A DNA stretch of 46,925 nt from Oceanospirillaceae bacterium (lineage in GTDB: Bacteria > Pseudomonadota > Gammaproteobacteria > Pseudomonadales > Balneatricaceae). The stretch is taken from contig JABSRB010000043.1 in the NCBI GenBank assembly GCA_013215375.1, positions 1-46,925 of the forward strand, in the 5' to 3' direction. Positions 26,696 through 35,457 of the stretch are shown here, one piece after another. Below the pieces are notes generated by a model that was not told where the DNA came from, did no database searches, and saw nothing but the letters and a program-made list of their open reading frames with translations. The translations under genes were made by a program, and so were the position numbers. Position 1 is the stretch's first letter; each line of letters starts with the position of its first letter.

Positions 26696-27298
26696 ATGAG
26701 CGACAATAACCCGATAAACATCGACAAGCTGACATTTGAAGACATCGCCAATATTATGGTCAGTGAAAAGATCACCATGGTATCTCCTGCAGAATTGCAC
26801 GGTTTGGTTGCAGGGCAGCTTGCCAGCGGTGCGCGTTTAACTCAGGCGCTGTGGCTGCAAATGGCCAATGACTTTTTAGATATCGAGAACTTCAATCAAG
26901 AGAGCAGTAAAGTAGGGCTAGTGGCTTTATATGAGCAGAGCTTGACTCAGTTAGAGAGCTTAACCATGAGCTTAGACATACTAATCCCCGATGATGAGTA
27001 TGAAATTCATCAACGTGTAGAGTCCCTAGGGCTATGGGTGCAAGGATTTTTGGCTGGTTTTGGTACCCAGGGACGTCAGAGCGATAAGAGCATGAGCGAA
27101 GATGCCAAAGAAATGCTCAATGATCTGGCCCAAATCTCGCAAGTGGCCAGTGTCGATTTAGAAGAGAGCGAAGACAGCGAGCAAAACTTTTTTGAGCTCA
27201 GCGAATACGTCAGCATGGGTGCCGTGTTTATCTTTACCGAATGCAATGTAGCACCTGCAACGATGGCCGAGTCTGAAATAAAGCCAACGTTACATTAA
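26696..27298 (+). CDS. ygfB: YgfB/UPF0149 family protein
   Basis: The 200-residue acidic protein has the family pattern SPAELHGLVAGQLASGAR near residue 31, ESLGLWVQGFLAGFG near residue 109, and a C-terminal SEYVSMGAVFIFTEC. UPF0149 proteins are helical; a role in repression of alpA-linked genes has been reported in Pseudomonas aeruginosa, but the general function is open. It is followed by pepP and the ubiquinone genes, the same order as in E. coli and Pseudomonas. GGAA sits just upstream of the ATG. Confidence 0.9.
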   Translation: MSDNNPINIDKLTFEDIANIMVSEKITMVSPAELHGLVAGQLASGARLTQALWLQMANDFLDIENFNQESSKVGLVALYEQSLTQLESLTMSLDILIPDDEYEIHQRVESLGLWVQGFLAGFGTQGRQSDKSMSEDAKEMLNDLAQISQVASVDLEESEDSEQNFFELSEYVSMGAVFIFTECNVAPATMAESEIKPTLH

Positions 27299-27299
27299 T

Positions 27300-27459
27300 A
27301 AAGATGAATTAGGCGCAGCCTAAATCATAGAAAAAAAGCTCCGGCATTAGGGAGCTTTACAAAGATGAATTAGGCGCAGCCTAAATCATGGTAAAAAAAG
27401 CTCTGGTATTAGGGAGCTTTACAAAGATGAATTAGGCGCAGCCTAAATCATAGAAAAAA
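27300..27459. repeat. Tandem 61-62-bp repeat with hairpins after ygfB
   Basis: Two full units (27300-27360 and 27361-27422) and a third partial unit (27423-27459) each begin AAAGATGAATTAGGCGCAGC. Each unit contains a small palindrome, TTAGGC-GCA-GCCTAA, and the full units also hold a hairpin AAAGCTCC/GGAGCTTT (27335-27358) or its near copy (27397-27420). The long T run of this hairpin lies on the minus strand, whereas ygfB is on the plus strand, so it is at best a weak terminator for ygfB. Confidence 0.85.
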
Positions 27460-27523
27460 TAATTAAGTTGAACTTGAAATTATTTGTACTCGTCCAATGC
27501 CCTTTTAACCCTCAAGGATTTTT

Positions 27524-28846
27524 ATGTTAAAGACTGTATCTGAGCAAGCATTTGAACAGCGTCGCAGTGCACTACTGGCGCAGTTAGAAGACAATTGCGC
27601 AGTGATGATAAAATCAGCGCCTATGGTCTCACGTAATAGTGATGTCGATTATTTGTTTCGCCAAGACAGTACTTTCTTTTACTTTACCGGTTTTGATGAG
27701 CCGGATGCCTTAGCGTTGATCACCAAAAAAGCCGGCAAACTTGAATATCACCTATTTTGCCAGCCGCGCAATCCCGAGATGGAAATATGGTACGGCTATC
27801 GCTGCGGGGAAGTCGGTGTGGTTGAAAGTTTTGGCGCCGATATGGGCTATAGTAATTTAGACTTAGATGAAAAAATACCGCGTTTGCTAGACGGTATTAG
27901 CCACCTATATTACTCACTCGGTAGAGCGGCGCTCAATACCCAAGTGAATGGCTGGTTGTCGACCATGAGAAGCCGCAGCAGAGCGGGAGTGGTTACGCCT
28001 TCACACTTGTTGCAACTTGATGACATCAGTCACGAGATGCGCTTAATAAAATCCCCCGCTGAACAAGATATGATGCGTGCAGCGGCAAAGATTTCAGCAG
28101 ATGCGCACATTAAAGCAATGCTCGCCTGTCAGCCTGGGGTGATGGAATATCAGCTAGATGCGCATATTCAGCACCATTTTGCTATGCAAGGTGCTGGGCA
28201 AGCGGCTTACCCAAGTATTGTTGGCGGCGGAAAAAATGCCTGTATTTTGCATTACATCAACAATAACCAAGTACTAAACGCAGGTGAGTTAGTGCTGATC
28301 GATGCCGGTGCTGAATATCAGTATTACGCGGGTGATATCACGCGTACTTACCCGGTAAATGGAAAATTTAGCCCAGAGCAAAAAGCCCTGTACGAACTTA
28401 CTCTAAAAGCGAACTTAAGTTGTATCGCCATGATTAAACCGGGTACTAATTTTAATGCCATCCACGAGTGTGCGGTTGAAATTATTACTAAAGGGCTGGT
28501 GGAGTTAGGGTTATTGAGCGGTGCTATTGATGAGTTGATTGAGCAAGAGGCGCATCGCAAATTCTTCATGCACAAGCTTGGGCACTGGTTGGGAATGGAT
28601 GTACACGATGTGGGCAACTATAAAATCGACGGCCAGTGGCGTGAATTACAAGCGGGAATGGTGATGACGGTAGAGCCTGGTATTTACGTGGCTAGTGATG
28701 ATACTGAAGTCGAGGCGCGCTGGCGCGGCATTGGTATTCGTATTGAAGATGACGTGTTAGTCACAGAGGATGGCTGCGAGGTCATGAGTCGTGCAGTACC
28801 TAAAAGTGTGACTGAGATTGAGGCGCTAATGCGTCAAGGCAACTAA
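27524..28846 (+). CDS. pepP: Xaa-Pro aminopeptidase (aminopeptidase P)
   Basis: PepP removes the N-terminal residue when proline is second. The N-terminal domain (about 1-165, with FYFTGFDEPDALAL) is followed by the pita-bread catalytic domain with metal ligands in IDAGAEYQYYAGDITRTYP (near residue 263), HKLGHWLGMDVHD (near 348), TVEPGIY (near 385) and IRIEDDVLV (near 407). The 440 residues match the E. coli enzyme. AGGA 8 bases upstream supports the start. It is directly followed, after 4 bases, by ubiH. Confidence 0.96.
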   Translation: MLKTVSEQAFEQRRSALLAQLEDNCAVMIKSAPMVSRNSDVDYLFRQDSTFFYFTGFDEPDALALITKKAGKLEYHLFCQPRNPEMEIWYGYRCGEVGVVESFGADMGYSNLDLDEKIPRLLDGISHLYYSLGRAALNTQVNGWLSTMRSRSRAGVVTPSHLLQLDDISHEMRLIKSPAEQDMMRAAAKISADAHIKAMLACQPGVMEYQLDAHIQHHFAMQGAGQAAYPSIVGGGKNACILHYINNNQVLNAGELVLIDAGAEYQYYAGDITRTYPVNGKFSPEQKALYELTLKANLSCIAMIKPGTNFNAIHECAVEIITKGLVELGLLSGAIDELIEQEAHRKFFMHKLGHWLGMDVHDVGNYKIDGQWRELQAGMVMTVEPGIYVASDDTEVEARWRGIGIRIEDDVLVTEDGCEVMSRAVPKSVTEIEALMRQGN

Positions 28847-28850
28847 GCTG

Positions 28851-30161
28851 ATGGCACCTTTGAAAAAGCAGCATTACGATATCGTTATTATCGGCGCGGG
28901 CATGGTAGGCACTAGTTTGGCTGCGATGTTATTGGAGCGCGCTGGGTCGCTTAACTTGCGTATTGCACTGTTAGAAAGTGGAGGTATTCAGCCCAAGGCA
29001 GGATTAGATGCTTACCAGCCTAGTTTTGATGCTAGGGCCACGGCATTGGCATATGGCTCTGCGCAGATTTATCAGCAGCTGTCGCTGTGGGATAAAATTT
29101 CGCAGCGCGCCCAACCTATTACGCAGATTCATGTTTCCGACAAAGGTCATTTTGGTGCCACCAGATTGCGCGCAGAAACTGAGCATGTTCCAGCGCTGGG
29201 ATATGTGGTGGAGAATAAATGGCTCGGTGAAGTGTTGTTTGAGCAGCTAGCGCAACACCCTAACGCACAATGCCTTAGCTTGTTCAGCGAAGCCCAAGTT
29301 CAAAACATCAACCGAAAAGATGGCGTATCTACATTAACGGTGCAAACAGTAAAAGGTGAATTAGCGCTCAGTGCTGATCTAGTAGTGATGGCTGATGGCG
29401 GCCGCTCATCGCTGCGTGAGGCGATGGGCATTAAATATACAGAACAGCCCTACCATCAAAGTGCGCTGGTGTGTAATGTCGAAATTGACAGAGCTCACCA
29501 AAATACGGCATATGAGCGTTTTACCGACACTGGGCCCATGGCGTTGCTCCCCTTAAAAAGTCAAAATAAACAGCACTTATGCGGTTTGATTTGGACCGTG
29601 GCAGAAGATCAATTAGATAAGATGTTAGCGCTGGATGACGCTGCATTTCTAACGGCGTTACAGCAGCGGTTTGGTTATCGCCTGGGTCGTTTTATTAGTG
29701 CAGGCTCTCGGGTGAACTACCCATTAAAGTTGCAAAGCGCTCAAGAGCAGGTTCGTCCAGGGGTGGTTATTGTCGGCAATGCGGCGCACACTCTGCATCC
29801 TCTTGCTGGGCAGGGTTTTAATTTGGCACTGCGTGGGGTTGCTGCTTTAACCGAGCATTTATTTAATGCTCGCGCTAATAATGTGGCGCTAAGCGATTAT
29901 AAAATGCTGCAAGCATACCAGCAGACCCGCATTGGCGATCAGCGCAGTACCTTGGGTTTTAGTGATAAAAGCATGAAATTGTTTACCAGTACCAATGCAC
30001 TGTTAACCTTAGGTCGAGATTTAGGGCTACAGCTATTAGATATAACACCCGTGGCCAAGACCCTATTTGCCCGCTCTGCTATGGGCTTAACCAGTGCGTT
30101 GCCAGAGTTTAATGGCGGTGAAGATCCAACAAATTCTCAAGTAGGTGAAGATGCAAAATAA
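28851..30161 (+). CDS. ubiH: 2-octaprenyl-6-methoxyphenyl hydroxylase UbiH
   Basis: This flavin monooxygenase hydroxylates the ubiquinone ring precursor. The FAD fold starts with YDIVIIGAGMVGTSLAA, DLVVMADGGRSSLRE is the middle DG motif, and GNAAHTLHPLAGQGFNLALRG near residue 310 is the second FAD motif; GNAA rather than GDAA is typical of UbiH. At 436 residues it is slightly longer than the E. coli protein. The start codon follows the pepP stop by 4 bases, and the stop overlaps the next hydroxylase gene. Confidence 0.9.
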   Translation: MAPLKKQHYDIVIIGAGMVGTSLAAMLLERAGSLNLRIALLESGGIQPKAGLDAYQPSFDARATALAYGSAQIYQQLSLWDKISQRAQPITQIHVSDKGHFGATRLRAETEHVPALGYVVENKWLGEVLFEQLAQHPNAQCLSLFSEAQVQNINRKDGVSTLTVQTVKGELALSADLVVMADGGRSSLREAMGIKYTEQPYHQSALVCNVEIDRAHQNTAYERFTDTGPMALLPLKSQNKQHLCGLIWTVAEDQLDKMLALDDAAFLTALQQRFGYRLGRFISAGSRVNYPLKLQSAQEQVRPGVVIVGNAAHTLHPLAGQGFNLALRGVAALTEHLFNARANNVALSDYKMLQAYQQTRIGDQRSTLGFSDKSMKLFTSTNALLTLGRDLGLQLLDITPVAKTLFARSAMGLTSALPEFNGGEDPTNSQVGEDAK

Positions 30162-31521
30162 AGATGTGGTGGTAGTCGGCGCCGGCATGGTCGGACTCAG
30201 TGCCGCTTTAGCACTACATAATGAAGGTTTTAGTGTGGTGGTTCTGGAAGGGCGAGATAGCAGTGTTTTAACGTTGCCAGAACAATTGGCTGATGTGGCG
30301 ACGAGCGCTAAAGATATCAAGAGCTACGACAATCGTGTCAGTGCGTTAACCCGTGCTTCTGAAAATATATTAAGAAACCTTAATGTGTGGCCGAAAATCG
30401 AGCAGATGCGACTGCGACCCTACCGAAAAATGCGGGTGTGGGATGGCGAAGGCACTGGTAATATTGATTTTTCAAGTGCGCAGCTGCATGAGCCAAACCT
30501 AGGCCATATTGTCGAAAACTCGGTAGTGTTAGCGGGTTTACTGGCCACGGCAAAAGAAGTTGGATTAGAGATTATTTGTAATGCAAAAGTGACAGGCTTG
30601 TCTGAGCCAGAGTCAGAATTAGAGTCAGAATTAGAGTCAGAATTAGAGTCAGAATTAGAGTCAGAATTAGAGTCAGAATTAGAGTCAGAATTAGAGTCAA
30701 AGTTGCGTCACTTGAACTATCAGAGTTCAAATGATCAAGGAGACATTGAGACGTTAACCATCAGTGCCAGCTTGATCATTGCAGCAGATGGTGCGCTGTC
30801 TAAAGTGCGCCAGTTAGCGGCAATACCATTATGGCAGTGGGATTATGGGCACCATGCCCTCGTTGCCACCGTCAAAACACAGCAGCCACATCAAGATACT
30901 GCCTGGCAGCGATTTACCAGTGACGGGCCGCTGGCATTTTTGCCTTTAAGCGACCCCTATACCAGCAGTATTGTATTTTCTACTTCGCCAGGCCATGCCA
31001 AAGCATTAATGGAATTAGACGATGTTGATTTTAACAAGGCGCTCAGCCGTGAGTTTGAACAGCGTTTAGGCGCTGTAGTACAAGTCTCTAAGCGGGCAGT
31101 TTTTCCGCTGCGCCAGCGTCATGCCAAGCACTATGTGCAGCAGGGGTTGGCGTTGATTGGCGACGCTATCCATACCATTCATCCACTGGCGGGGCAGGGA
31201 GTGAACTTAGGTTTGTTGGATGTAGCGAGCTTAGTGCAAGTATTGTGCGCCGCTAAAGCTCGGGGGCAAGCTATTGATGAAGAGGCTTTATTAAAACAAT
31301 TTCAGCGCGAGCGTCACACCGATAATTTAAATATGTCTGCCACTATGCAAACCTTTAAATGGCTGTTTGATCCCCAGAGCGCAGCGCTGATTATCGCCAG
31401 AAATATCGGCATGAAGCTACTTAACAAAGTAGCGCCGGTTAAAACGCACATTATGGCGAAGGCAATGGGTTTGTCGGATAATTTGCCAGAATTAGCGCGC
31501 ACTGACTATAAATTACGATAA
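30151..31521 (+). CDS. UbiI/UbiF-type ubiquinone hydroxylase with ESEL repeat insert
   Basis: A second flavin monooxygenase of the UbiH/UbiF/VisC family, with DVVVVGAGMVGLSAALAL at the start and LIGDAIHTIHPLAGQGVNLGLLD near residue 345. Because UbiH is next door, this is probably the C5 hydroxylase UbiI, but UbiF or a relative is possible. Between two strands of the FAD/substrate domain, about residues 152-186, lies a tandem (Glu-Ser-Glu-Leu) insert coded by perfect 12-base repeats. I chose ATG 30151 with AGGTGA just upstream instead of a GTG six bases earlier, which lacks a ribosome site. It overlaps ubiH by 11 bases. Confidence 0.88.
   Translation: MQNKDVVVVGAGMVGLSAALALHNEGFSVVVLEGRDSSVLTLPEQLADVATSAKDIKSYDNRVSALTRASENILRNLNVWPKIEQMRLRPYRKMRVWDGEGTGNIDFSSAQLHEPNLGHIVENSVVLAGLLATAKEVGLEIICNAKVTGLSEPESELESELESELESELESELESELESELESKLRHLNYQSSNDQGDIETLTISASLIIAADGALSKVRQLAAIPLWQWDYGHHALVATVKTQQPHQDTAWQRFTSDGPLAFLPLSDPYTSSIVFSTSPGHAKALMELDDVDFNKALSREFEQRLGAVVQVSKRAVFPLRQRHAKHYVQQGLALIGDAIHTIHPLAGQGVNLGLLDVASLVQVLCAAKARGQAIDEEALLKQFQRERHTDNLNMSATMQTFKWLFDPQSAALIIARNIGMKLLNKVAPVKTHIMAKAMGLSDNLPELARTDYKLR
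30610..30705 (+). repeat. In-frame 12-bp tandem repeat inside the flavin hydroxylase
   Basis: Seven perfect copies of GAGTCAGAATTA run from 30610 to 30693, followed by a degenerate eighth copy (30694-30705). Each unit codes for Glu-Ser-Glu-Leu in the frame of the surrounding gene. The unit length is a multiple of three, so slippage would change protein length without breaking the frame. Confidence 0.97.
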
Positions 31522-31660
31522 CAACGGCTTTTAGTAACAATTTTGCCGCAGTGCGGGTAAAATTCCCAGCCCGAATCCTATTTGGCGATGAGACATAATA
31601 GTCTCTCGTCTTTTCGAGCCGATTCAAGTCGGACACAGCAATTAACACAGTGGAATTTAC

Positions 31661-32860
31661 ATGTCTTCTCTTAGAACGCTAGTACTCAACAAAGGCGCAG
31701 ATCGTCGCTTACGTGGTGGTCATTTATGGATTTACTCCAACGAAGTTGATAATCAAAAGTCACCGCTAAAAGAGTTTATCGCCGGTGAACAGGTATTAGT
31801 AGAGGCATCGACTGGTAAGGCTTTAGGTATTGCCTATGTAAACCCGCAAACATTAATTTGCGGACGCCTAATTGGCCGCGATGCTAAATTCAGATTAGAT
31901 CGATCGCTATTAGTACACCGCATCAACATCGCTTTATCACTGCGTGAAGCTTGTTTTGATAAGCCTTGTTATCGCTTGGTTTACGGCGATTCTGATGGTT
32001 TGTCAGGCTTAGTTATCGACAGATTTTACGACGTATTTGTCGTGCAAATATCGACAGCAGGCATGGAAGCGGTGGTTGAAGACATCATCGATGCATTGAA
32101 TAAAGTCTTTACCCCTTCAGCAATCGTATTGCGCTGTGATGGCAAAATGCGTACCACTGAAGGCTTAGAGAGTTATGTGCAAGTAGTGCAAGGCGAAGTG
32201 CCTGAGCTGGTGCCTCTTGAAGAAAACGGTGTATCGCTATTAGCACCTGTTTTAACTGGCCAAAAAACCGGTTGGTTCTATGATCACCGTTTAGCGCGCC
32301 AGACCATGCAGCGTCACGTTGATGGCAAGCGAGTATTAGATTTATTCAGTTATGTCGGTGGTTGGGGCGTGCAGGCACTTGCGGCAGGCGCGAGCGAAGT
32401 GACATGTGTCGATTCGTCTGAATACGCGCTAGATGTCGCAGTTGAAAACGCCAAGCTGAACAATGCACAAGACCGATTAATAGCCCTGCAAGGCGATGCC
32501 TTTGATTCATGCAAAGCGTTGATCCAAGAGCAGGAAAAATTCGACGTCATTATCGTTGATCCACCGGCGTTTATTGCCCGTCGCAAAGACATTCGCAACG
32601 GCGAGCGCGCCTATGGACGTATCAACAATTTGGCGATGCGCCTATTAAGCAAAAACGGTATTTTGATCAGTGCTTCATGTTCTATGCACTTAGAGCGCAG
32701 TAGCTTGATCGATATTATTCGCTCTAATGCGCGCGAGCTAGATCGCAATGCACAAGTGATTGAGCAGGGGCATCAGGGACCGGATCATCCGATCCACGCT
32801 GCAATCCCTGAAACAGAATACTTAAAGTCTATTACCTGCAGAATCTTGCCGGGGGTATAG
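31661..32860 (+). CDS. rlmI: 23S rRNA m5C1962 methyltransferase RlmI
   Basis: RlmI methylates C1962 of 23S rRNA with S-adenosylmethionine. An N-terminal PUA domain (VLNKGADRRLRGGHLWIYSNEV, residues 8-29) is followed by an EEHEE linker and a Rossmann methyltransferase domain with VLDLFSYVGGWGVQALAAGA near 226, DVIIVDPPAF near 295 and SASCSMHL near 337. The 399 residues agree with the family. The 139-base gap after the hydroxylase gene holds small hairpin-like words, so it may be transcribed separately. Confidence 0.95.
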   Translation: MSSLRTLVLNKGADRRLRGGHLWIYSNEVDNQKSPLKEFIAGEQVLVEASTGKALGIAYVNPQTLICGRLIGRDAKFRLDRSLLVHRINIALSLREACFDKPCYRLVYGDSDGLSGLVIDRFYDVFVVQISTAGMEAVVEDIIDALNKVFTPSAIVLRCDGKMRTTEGLESYVQVVQGEVPELVPLEENGVSLLAPVLTGQKTGWFYDHRLARQTMQRHVDGKRVLDLFSYVGGWGVQALAAGASEVTCVDSSEYALDVAVENAKLNNAQDRLIALQGDAFDSCKALIQEQEKFDVIIVDPPAFIARRKDIRNGERAYGRINNLAMRLLSKNGILISASCSMHLERSSLIDIIRSNARELDRNAQVIEQGHQGPDHPIHAAIPETEYLKSITCRILPGV

Positions 32861-32873
32861 TTTCGAGCTACGA

Positions 32874-32985
32874 GCTAAAAGCTAAAAGCTAAAAGCTAAA
32901 AGCTAAAAGCTAAAAGCTAAAAGCTAAAAGCTAAAAGCTAAAAGCTAAAAGCTAAAAGCTAAAAGCTAAAAGCTAAAAGCTAAAA
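32874..32985. repeat. Heptamer microsatellite, (GCTAAAA)16
   Basis: Sixteen perfect tandem copies of GCTAAAA lie 13 bases after the rlmI stop and just before a terminator hairpin. The tract is uninterrupted, which points to recent expansion by slippage or an assembly-sensitive region. Degenerate relatives occur at 46747-46788 and again at the right edge from about 46908. Confidence 0.98.
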
Positions 32986-32989
32986 AAAT

Positions 32990-33026
32990 GTATCGGCCGG
33001 CTTTATTGTGGGGCGATACTTTTTTT
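32990..33026. terminator. Bidirectional terminator between rlmI and kbl
   Basis: GTATCG (32990-32995) pairs with CGATAC (33014-33019), followed by seven T (33020-33026) on the plus strand. On the minus strand the same stem is followed by a run of T as well, contributed by the A-rich end of the heptamer tract. It lies between the convergent genes rlmI and kbl. The stem is short and the loop long (18 bases), so strength is uncertain. Confidence 0.6.
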
Positions 33027-33046
33027 GCTCACAGCTCACACCTTTC

Positions 33047-34234
33047 TTAAATCCCCATCTCTTCTTTTGCTTCTTTAAAACAGGCAATGGCAAAATCTAA
33101 ATCTTGCTTGGTATGCGCCGCTGATATTTGGGTGCGAATTCGCGCCTGCTCTTTAGGCACTACGGGGAACGAAAATGCCGTCACGTAAATGCCTTTAGCG
33201 AGCATCCGCTCGGCCAGTTCAGCAGCTTTGCGCGCATCGTAAAGCATGATCGGGATAATAGGGTGGTCGCCCGGCAGTAAATCGTAGCCTATCGCCTCCA
33301 TTGCGGCTCTAAAATAGCGACCGTTTTCCTCTACTTTATCGCGCAGTTCTGTTGATTTGTTTAATAGTTCAATAGCCGCGATGCCCCCAGCAACCACAGG
33401 TGGCGCCACTGTATTGGAGAAAAGATAAGGGCGAGAGCGTTGTCTTAGCAGCGCAATAATTTCTTTTTTACCGCTGGTGTAGCCACCGCTAGCGCCGCCG
33501 AGTGCTTTGCCAAGTGTGCCGGTGGTAAGGTCAATTCTGTCCATGCAATCGGCATATTCATGAGTACCGCGCCCGGTTTTTCCGACAAAGCCTACTGCGT
33601 GGGAGTCATCAAAATGCACCAGCGCCTGGTATTTGTCGGCTAAGTCACATATTTGGGCGAGAGGTGCGATAAAGCCATCCATGGAAAAAACGCCATCGGT
33701 AGTGATCAATTTATAACGCGCACCGGCTTCGTCAGCTGCGATAAGTTGTCGTTCTAAATCAGCTAAATCGCGGTTTTTATAGCGATAGCGCTTGGCTTTG
33801 CACAGGCGAATTCCATCGATAATGCTGGCGTGGTTAAGCGCATCGGAAATGATCGCATCTTCAGGGCCCAATAACGTTTCAAAAAGACCGCCATTAGCAT
33901 CGAAACAAGAAGGGTAGAGGATAGTGTCTTGGGTGCCTAAAAAGTCGGTCAGACGCTGCTCTAATGTTTTGTGTATCTGTTGCGTACCGCAAATAAAACG
34001 TACCGAGGCCAAACCATAGCCCCAATCATCGATGCCACGATGGGCGGCTTCGATGATCGTTGGATGTTGCGCTAATCCTAAATAATTATTGGCGCACAAA
34101 TTTAATACCGGACCCTGCTGGACTTTGATATTAGTATTTTGCGCACTGAGGATTTGTCGCTCGTGTTTGAAAAGCCCCGCATCGCTAATGTCGTCAAGCT
34201 GGGTTTGCAAGTGTTGCTGAAAATTGCCGTACAT
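33047..34234 (-). CDS. kbl: 2-amino-3-ketobutyrate CoA ligase (glycine C-acetyltransferase)
   Basis: Kbl splits 2-amino-3-oxobutyrate with CoA to glycine and acetyl-CoA, the second step of threonine degradation. It is a PLP-dependent alpha-oxoamine synthase: the N-terminal [14 protein letters not shown] (residues 45-58), the [16 protein letters not shown] block near residue 209 and the PLP-lysine motif [15 protein letters not shown] near residue 237 are complete. The 395 residues are usual. It follows tdh after 30 bases, forming a two-gene operon. Confidence 0.97.
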   Translation of the reverse strand: MYGNFQQHLQTQLDDISDAGLFKHERQILSAQNTNIKVQQGPVLNLCANNYLGLAQHPTIIEAAHRGIDDWGYGLASVRFICGTQQIHKTLEQRLTDFLGTQDTILYPSCFDANGGLFETLLGPEDAIISDALNHASIIDGIRLCKAKRYRYKNRDLADLERQLIAADEAGARYKLITTDGVFSMDGFIAPLAQICDLADKYQALVHFDDSHAVGFVGKTGRGTHEYADCMDRIDLTTGTLGKALGGASGGYTSGKKEIIALLRQRSRPYLFSNTVAPPVVAGGIAAIELLNKSTELRDKVEENGRYFRAAMEAIGYDLLPGDHPIIPIMLYDARKAAELAERMLAKGIYVTAFSFPVVPKEQARIRTQISAAHTKQDLDFAIACFKEAKEEMGI

Positions 34235-34264
34235 ATCCTTTATCCTTTATTTGTGCCGCGTAAT

Positions 34265-35308
34265 TTATGAACGACTAGTCCAATCGAGAATCACTTTACC
34301 GGCATCCCCGGTTAACATGGCATCAAAGCCCTGTTGAAAATCAGTGTAGTGCAATCTATGGGTGATGATAGAGGATATATCTAAGCCGTTCTCTATCATT
34401 GCCGACATCTTGTACCAAGTTTCATACATCTCGCGTCCGTAAATACCTTTAATGGTGAGCATGTTGAAAATAACGGTCTCCCAATCAGTGACTTTTTCTT
34501 CACTGGGAATACCCAGCAGTGAGATTTTACCGCCGTGGCACATGTTTTGAATCATGTCATTAAAGGCGATAGGGCTGCCTGACATCTCAAGGCCCACATC
34601 AAACCCTTCAGTCATCCCCAGCTCTTTCTGTACTTGCTCAAGGTTTTCACTGCGCACATCAACGGTACGAGTTGCGCCTAAATTTGCCGCCATCGCCAGC
34701 CTTTTGGGGTTTAGATCTGTTACTACTATATGGCGCGCACCCGCTTGCTTGCACACAGCAGCAGCCATGCAGCCAATAGGCCCCGCGCCAGTAATCAATA
34801 CATCCTCACTAAATAGATCAAATTGTAGGGCGCTGTGAACGGCATTACCAAAGGGGTCAAACATAGCGGCAACATCAAGATCAATTCCCGGGCGATGCTC
34901 CCAGACGTTGGACATTGGCAACACCACAAACTCGGCAAAAGCGCCAGCGCGATTAACCCCAATACCACTGGTAAAGGCACATAAATGACGCCTGCCAGCC
35001 ATACAGTTGCGACATCTGCCGCAGACGACATGTCCTTCTCCAGAGACTATTTCACCGGGCTTGAAAGCGTTGACGTTAGCGCCGACTGCAACTACTTCAC
35101 CGACAAACTCATGGCCAATGATCATCGGCACAGGAATGGTTTTTTTAGCCCAGCTATCCCAGTTGTAAATGTGTAGGTCGGTGCCGCAGATGGCTGTTTT
35201 CAACACACGGATTTTTACATCGTTAATGCCCATGTCCGGAATAGGTACTGTTTCTAGCCAAAGGCCAATGGAAGCCTCTTTTTTTACTAATGCCTGCATT
35301 GTATCCAT
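34265..35308 (-). CDS. tdh: L-threonine 3-dehydrogenase
   Basis: Tdh oxidises L-threonine to 2-amino-3-oxobutyrate with NAD. It is a zinc-dependent medium-chain dehydrogenase: catalytic zinc site around [13 protein letters not shown] (residues 37-49) and GHEFVGEVV, four-cysteine structural zinc site in [15 protein letters not shown] (residues 97-111), and nucleotide-binding [14 protein letters not shown] near residue 169. Its 347 residues are slightly over the E. coli length. The divergent XRE-cupin gene probably regulates it. An inverted repeat lies 30 bases upstream of the start codon. Confidence 0.97.
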   Translation of the reverse strand: MDTMQALVKKEASIGLWLETVPIPDMGINDVKIRVLKTAICGTDLHIYNWDSWAKKTIPVPMIIGHEFVGEVVAVGANVNAFKPGEIVSGEGHVVCGRCRNCMAGRRHLCAFTSGIGVNRAGAFAEFVVLPMSNVWEHRPGIDLDVAAMFDPFGNAVHSALQFDLFSEDVLITGAGPIGCMAAAVCKQAGARHIVVTDLNPKRLAMAANLGATRTVDVRSENLEQVQKELGMTEGFDVGLEMSGSPIAFNDMIQNMCHGGKISLLGIPSEEKVTDWETVIFNMLTIKGIYGREMYETWYKMSAMIENGLDISSIITHRLHYTDFQQGFDAMLTGDAGKVILDWTSRS

Positions 35309-35337
35309 ATGATCACCTTGTTATTTGTCGTTCTACT

Positions 35338-35356
35338 TTGATACAAAAACTATCAA
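35338..35356. promoter_or_regulatory. Candidate operator between tdh and its regulator
   Basis: TTGATA (35338-35343) and TATCAA (35351-35356) form a perfect inverted repeat with a seven-base spacer in the 149-base gap between divergent tdh and the XRE-cupin gene. A TATAAT hexamer follows at 35375-35380 for the regulator direction. Dyads of this size are typical for XRE-type dimers, so it is a reasonable operator, though based only on symmetry and position. Confidence 0.45.
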
Positions 35357-35457
35357 CAGTGGATATTTATCTAGTATAATGGAATTAGTGTATGCTTAAT
35401 AAATCCATTTTAAAAGATAAATTTCTCTTATACGGGAAACTTAACTGTGAGTCATTG

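Noticed and set aside
32874-32985. Possible CRISPR array
   Set aside because: The units are seven bases long with no spacers and no cas genes; it is a simple tandem microsatellite.
35392-35457. Longer N-terminus of the XRE-cupin regulator
   Set aside because: The upstream ATG lies about 12 bases after a TATAAT box, too near to a likely transcription start, and the added residues do not belong to the HTH domain.
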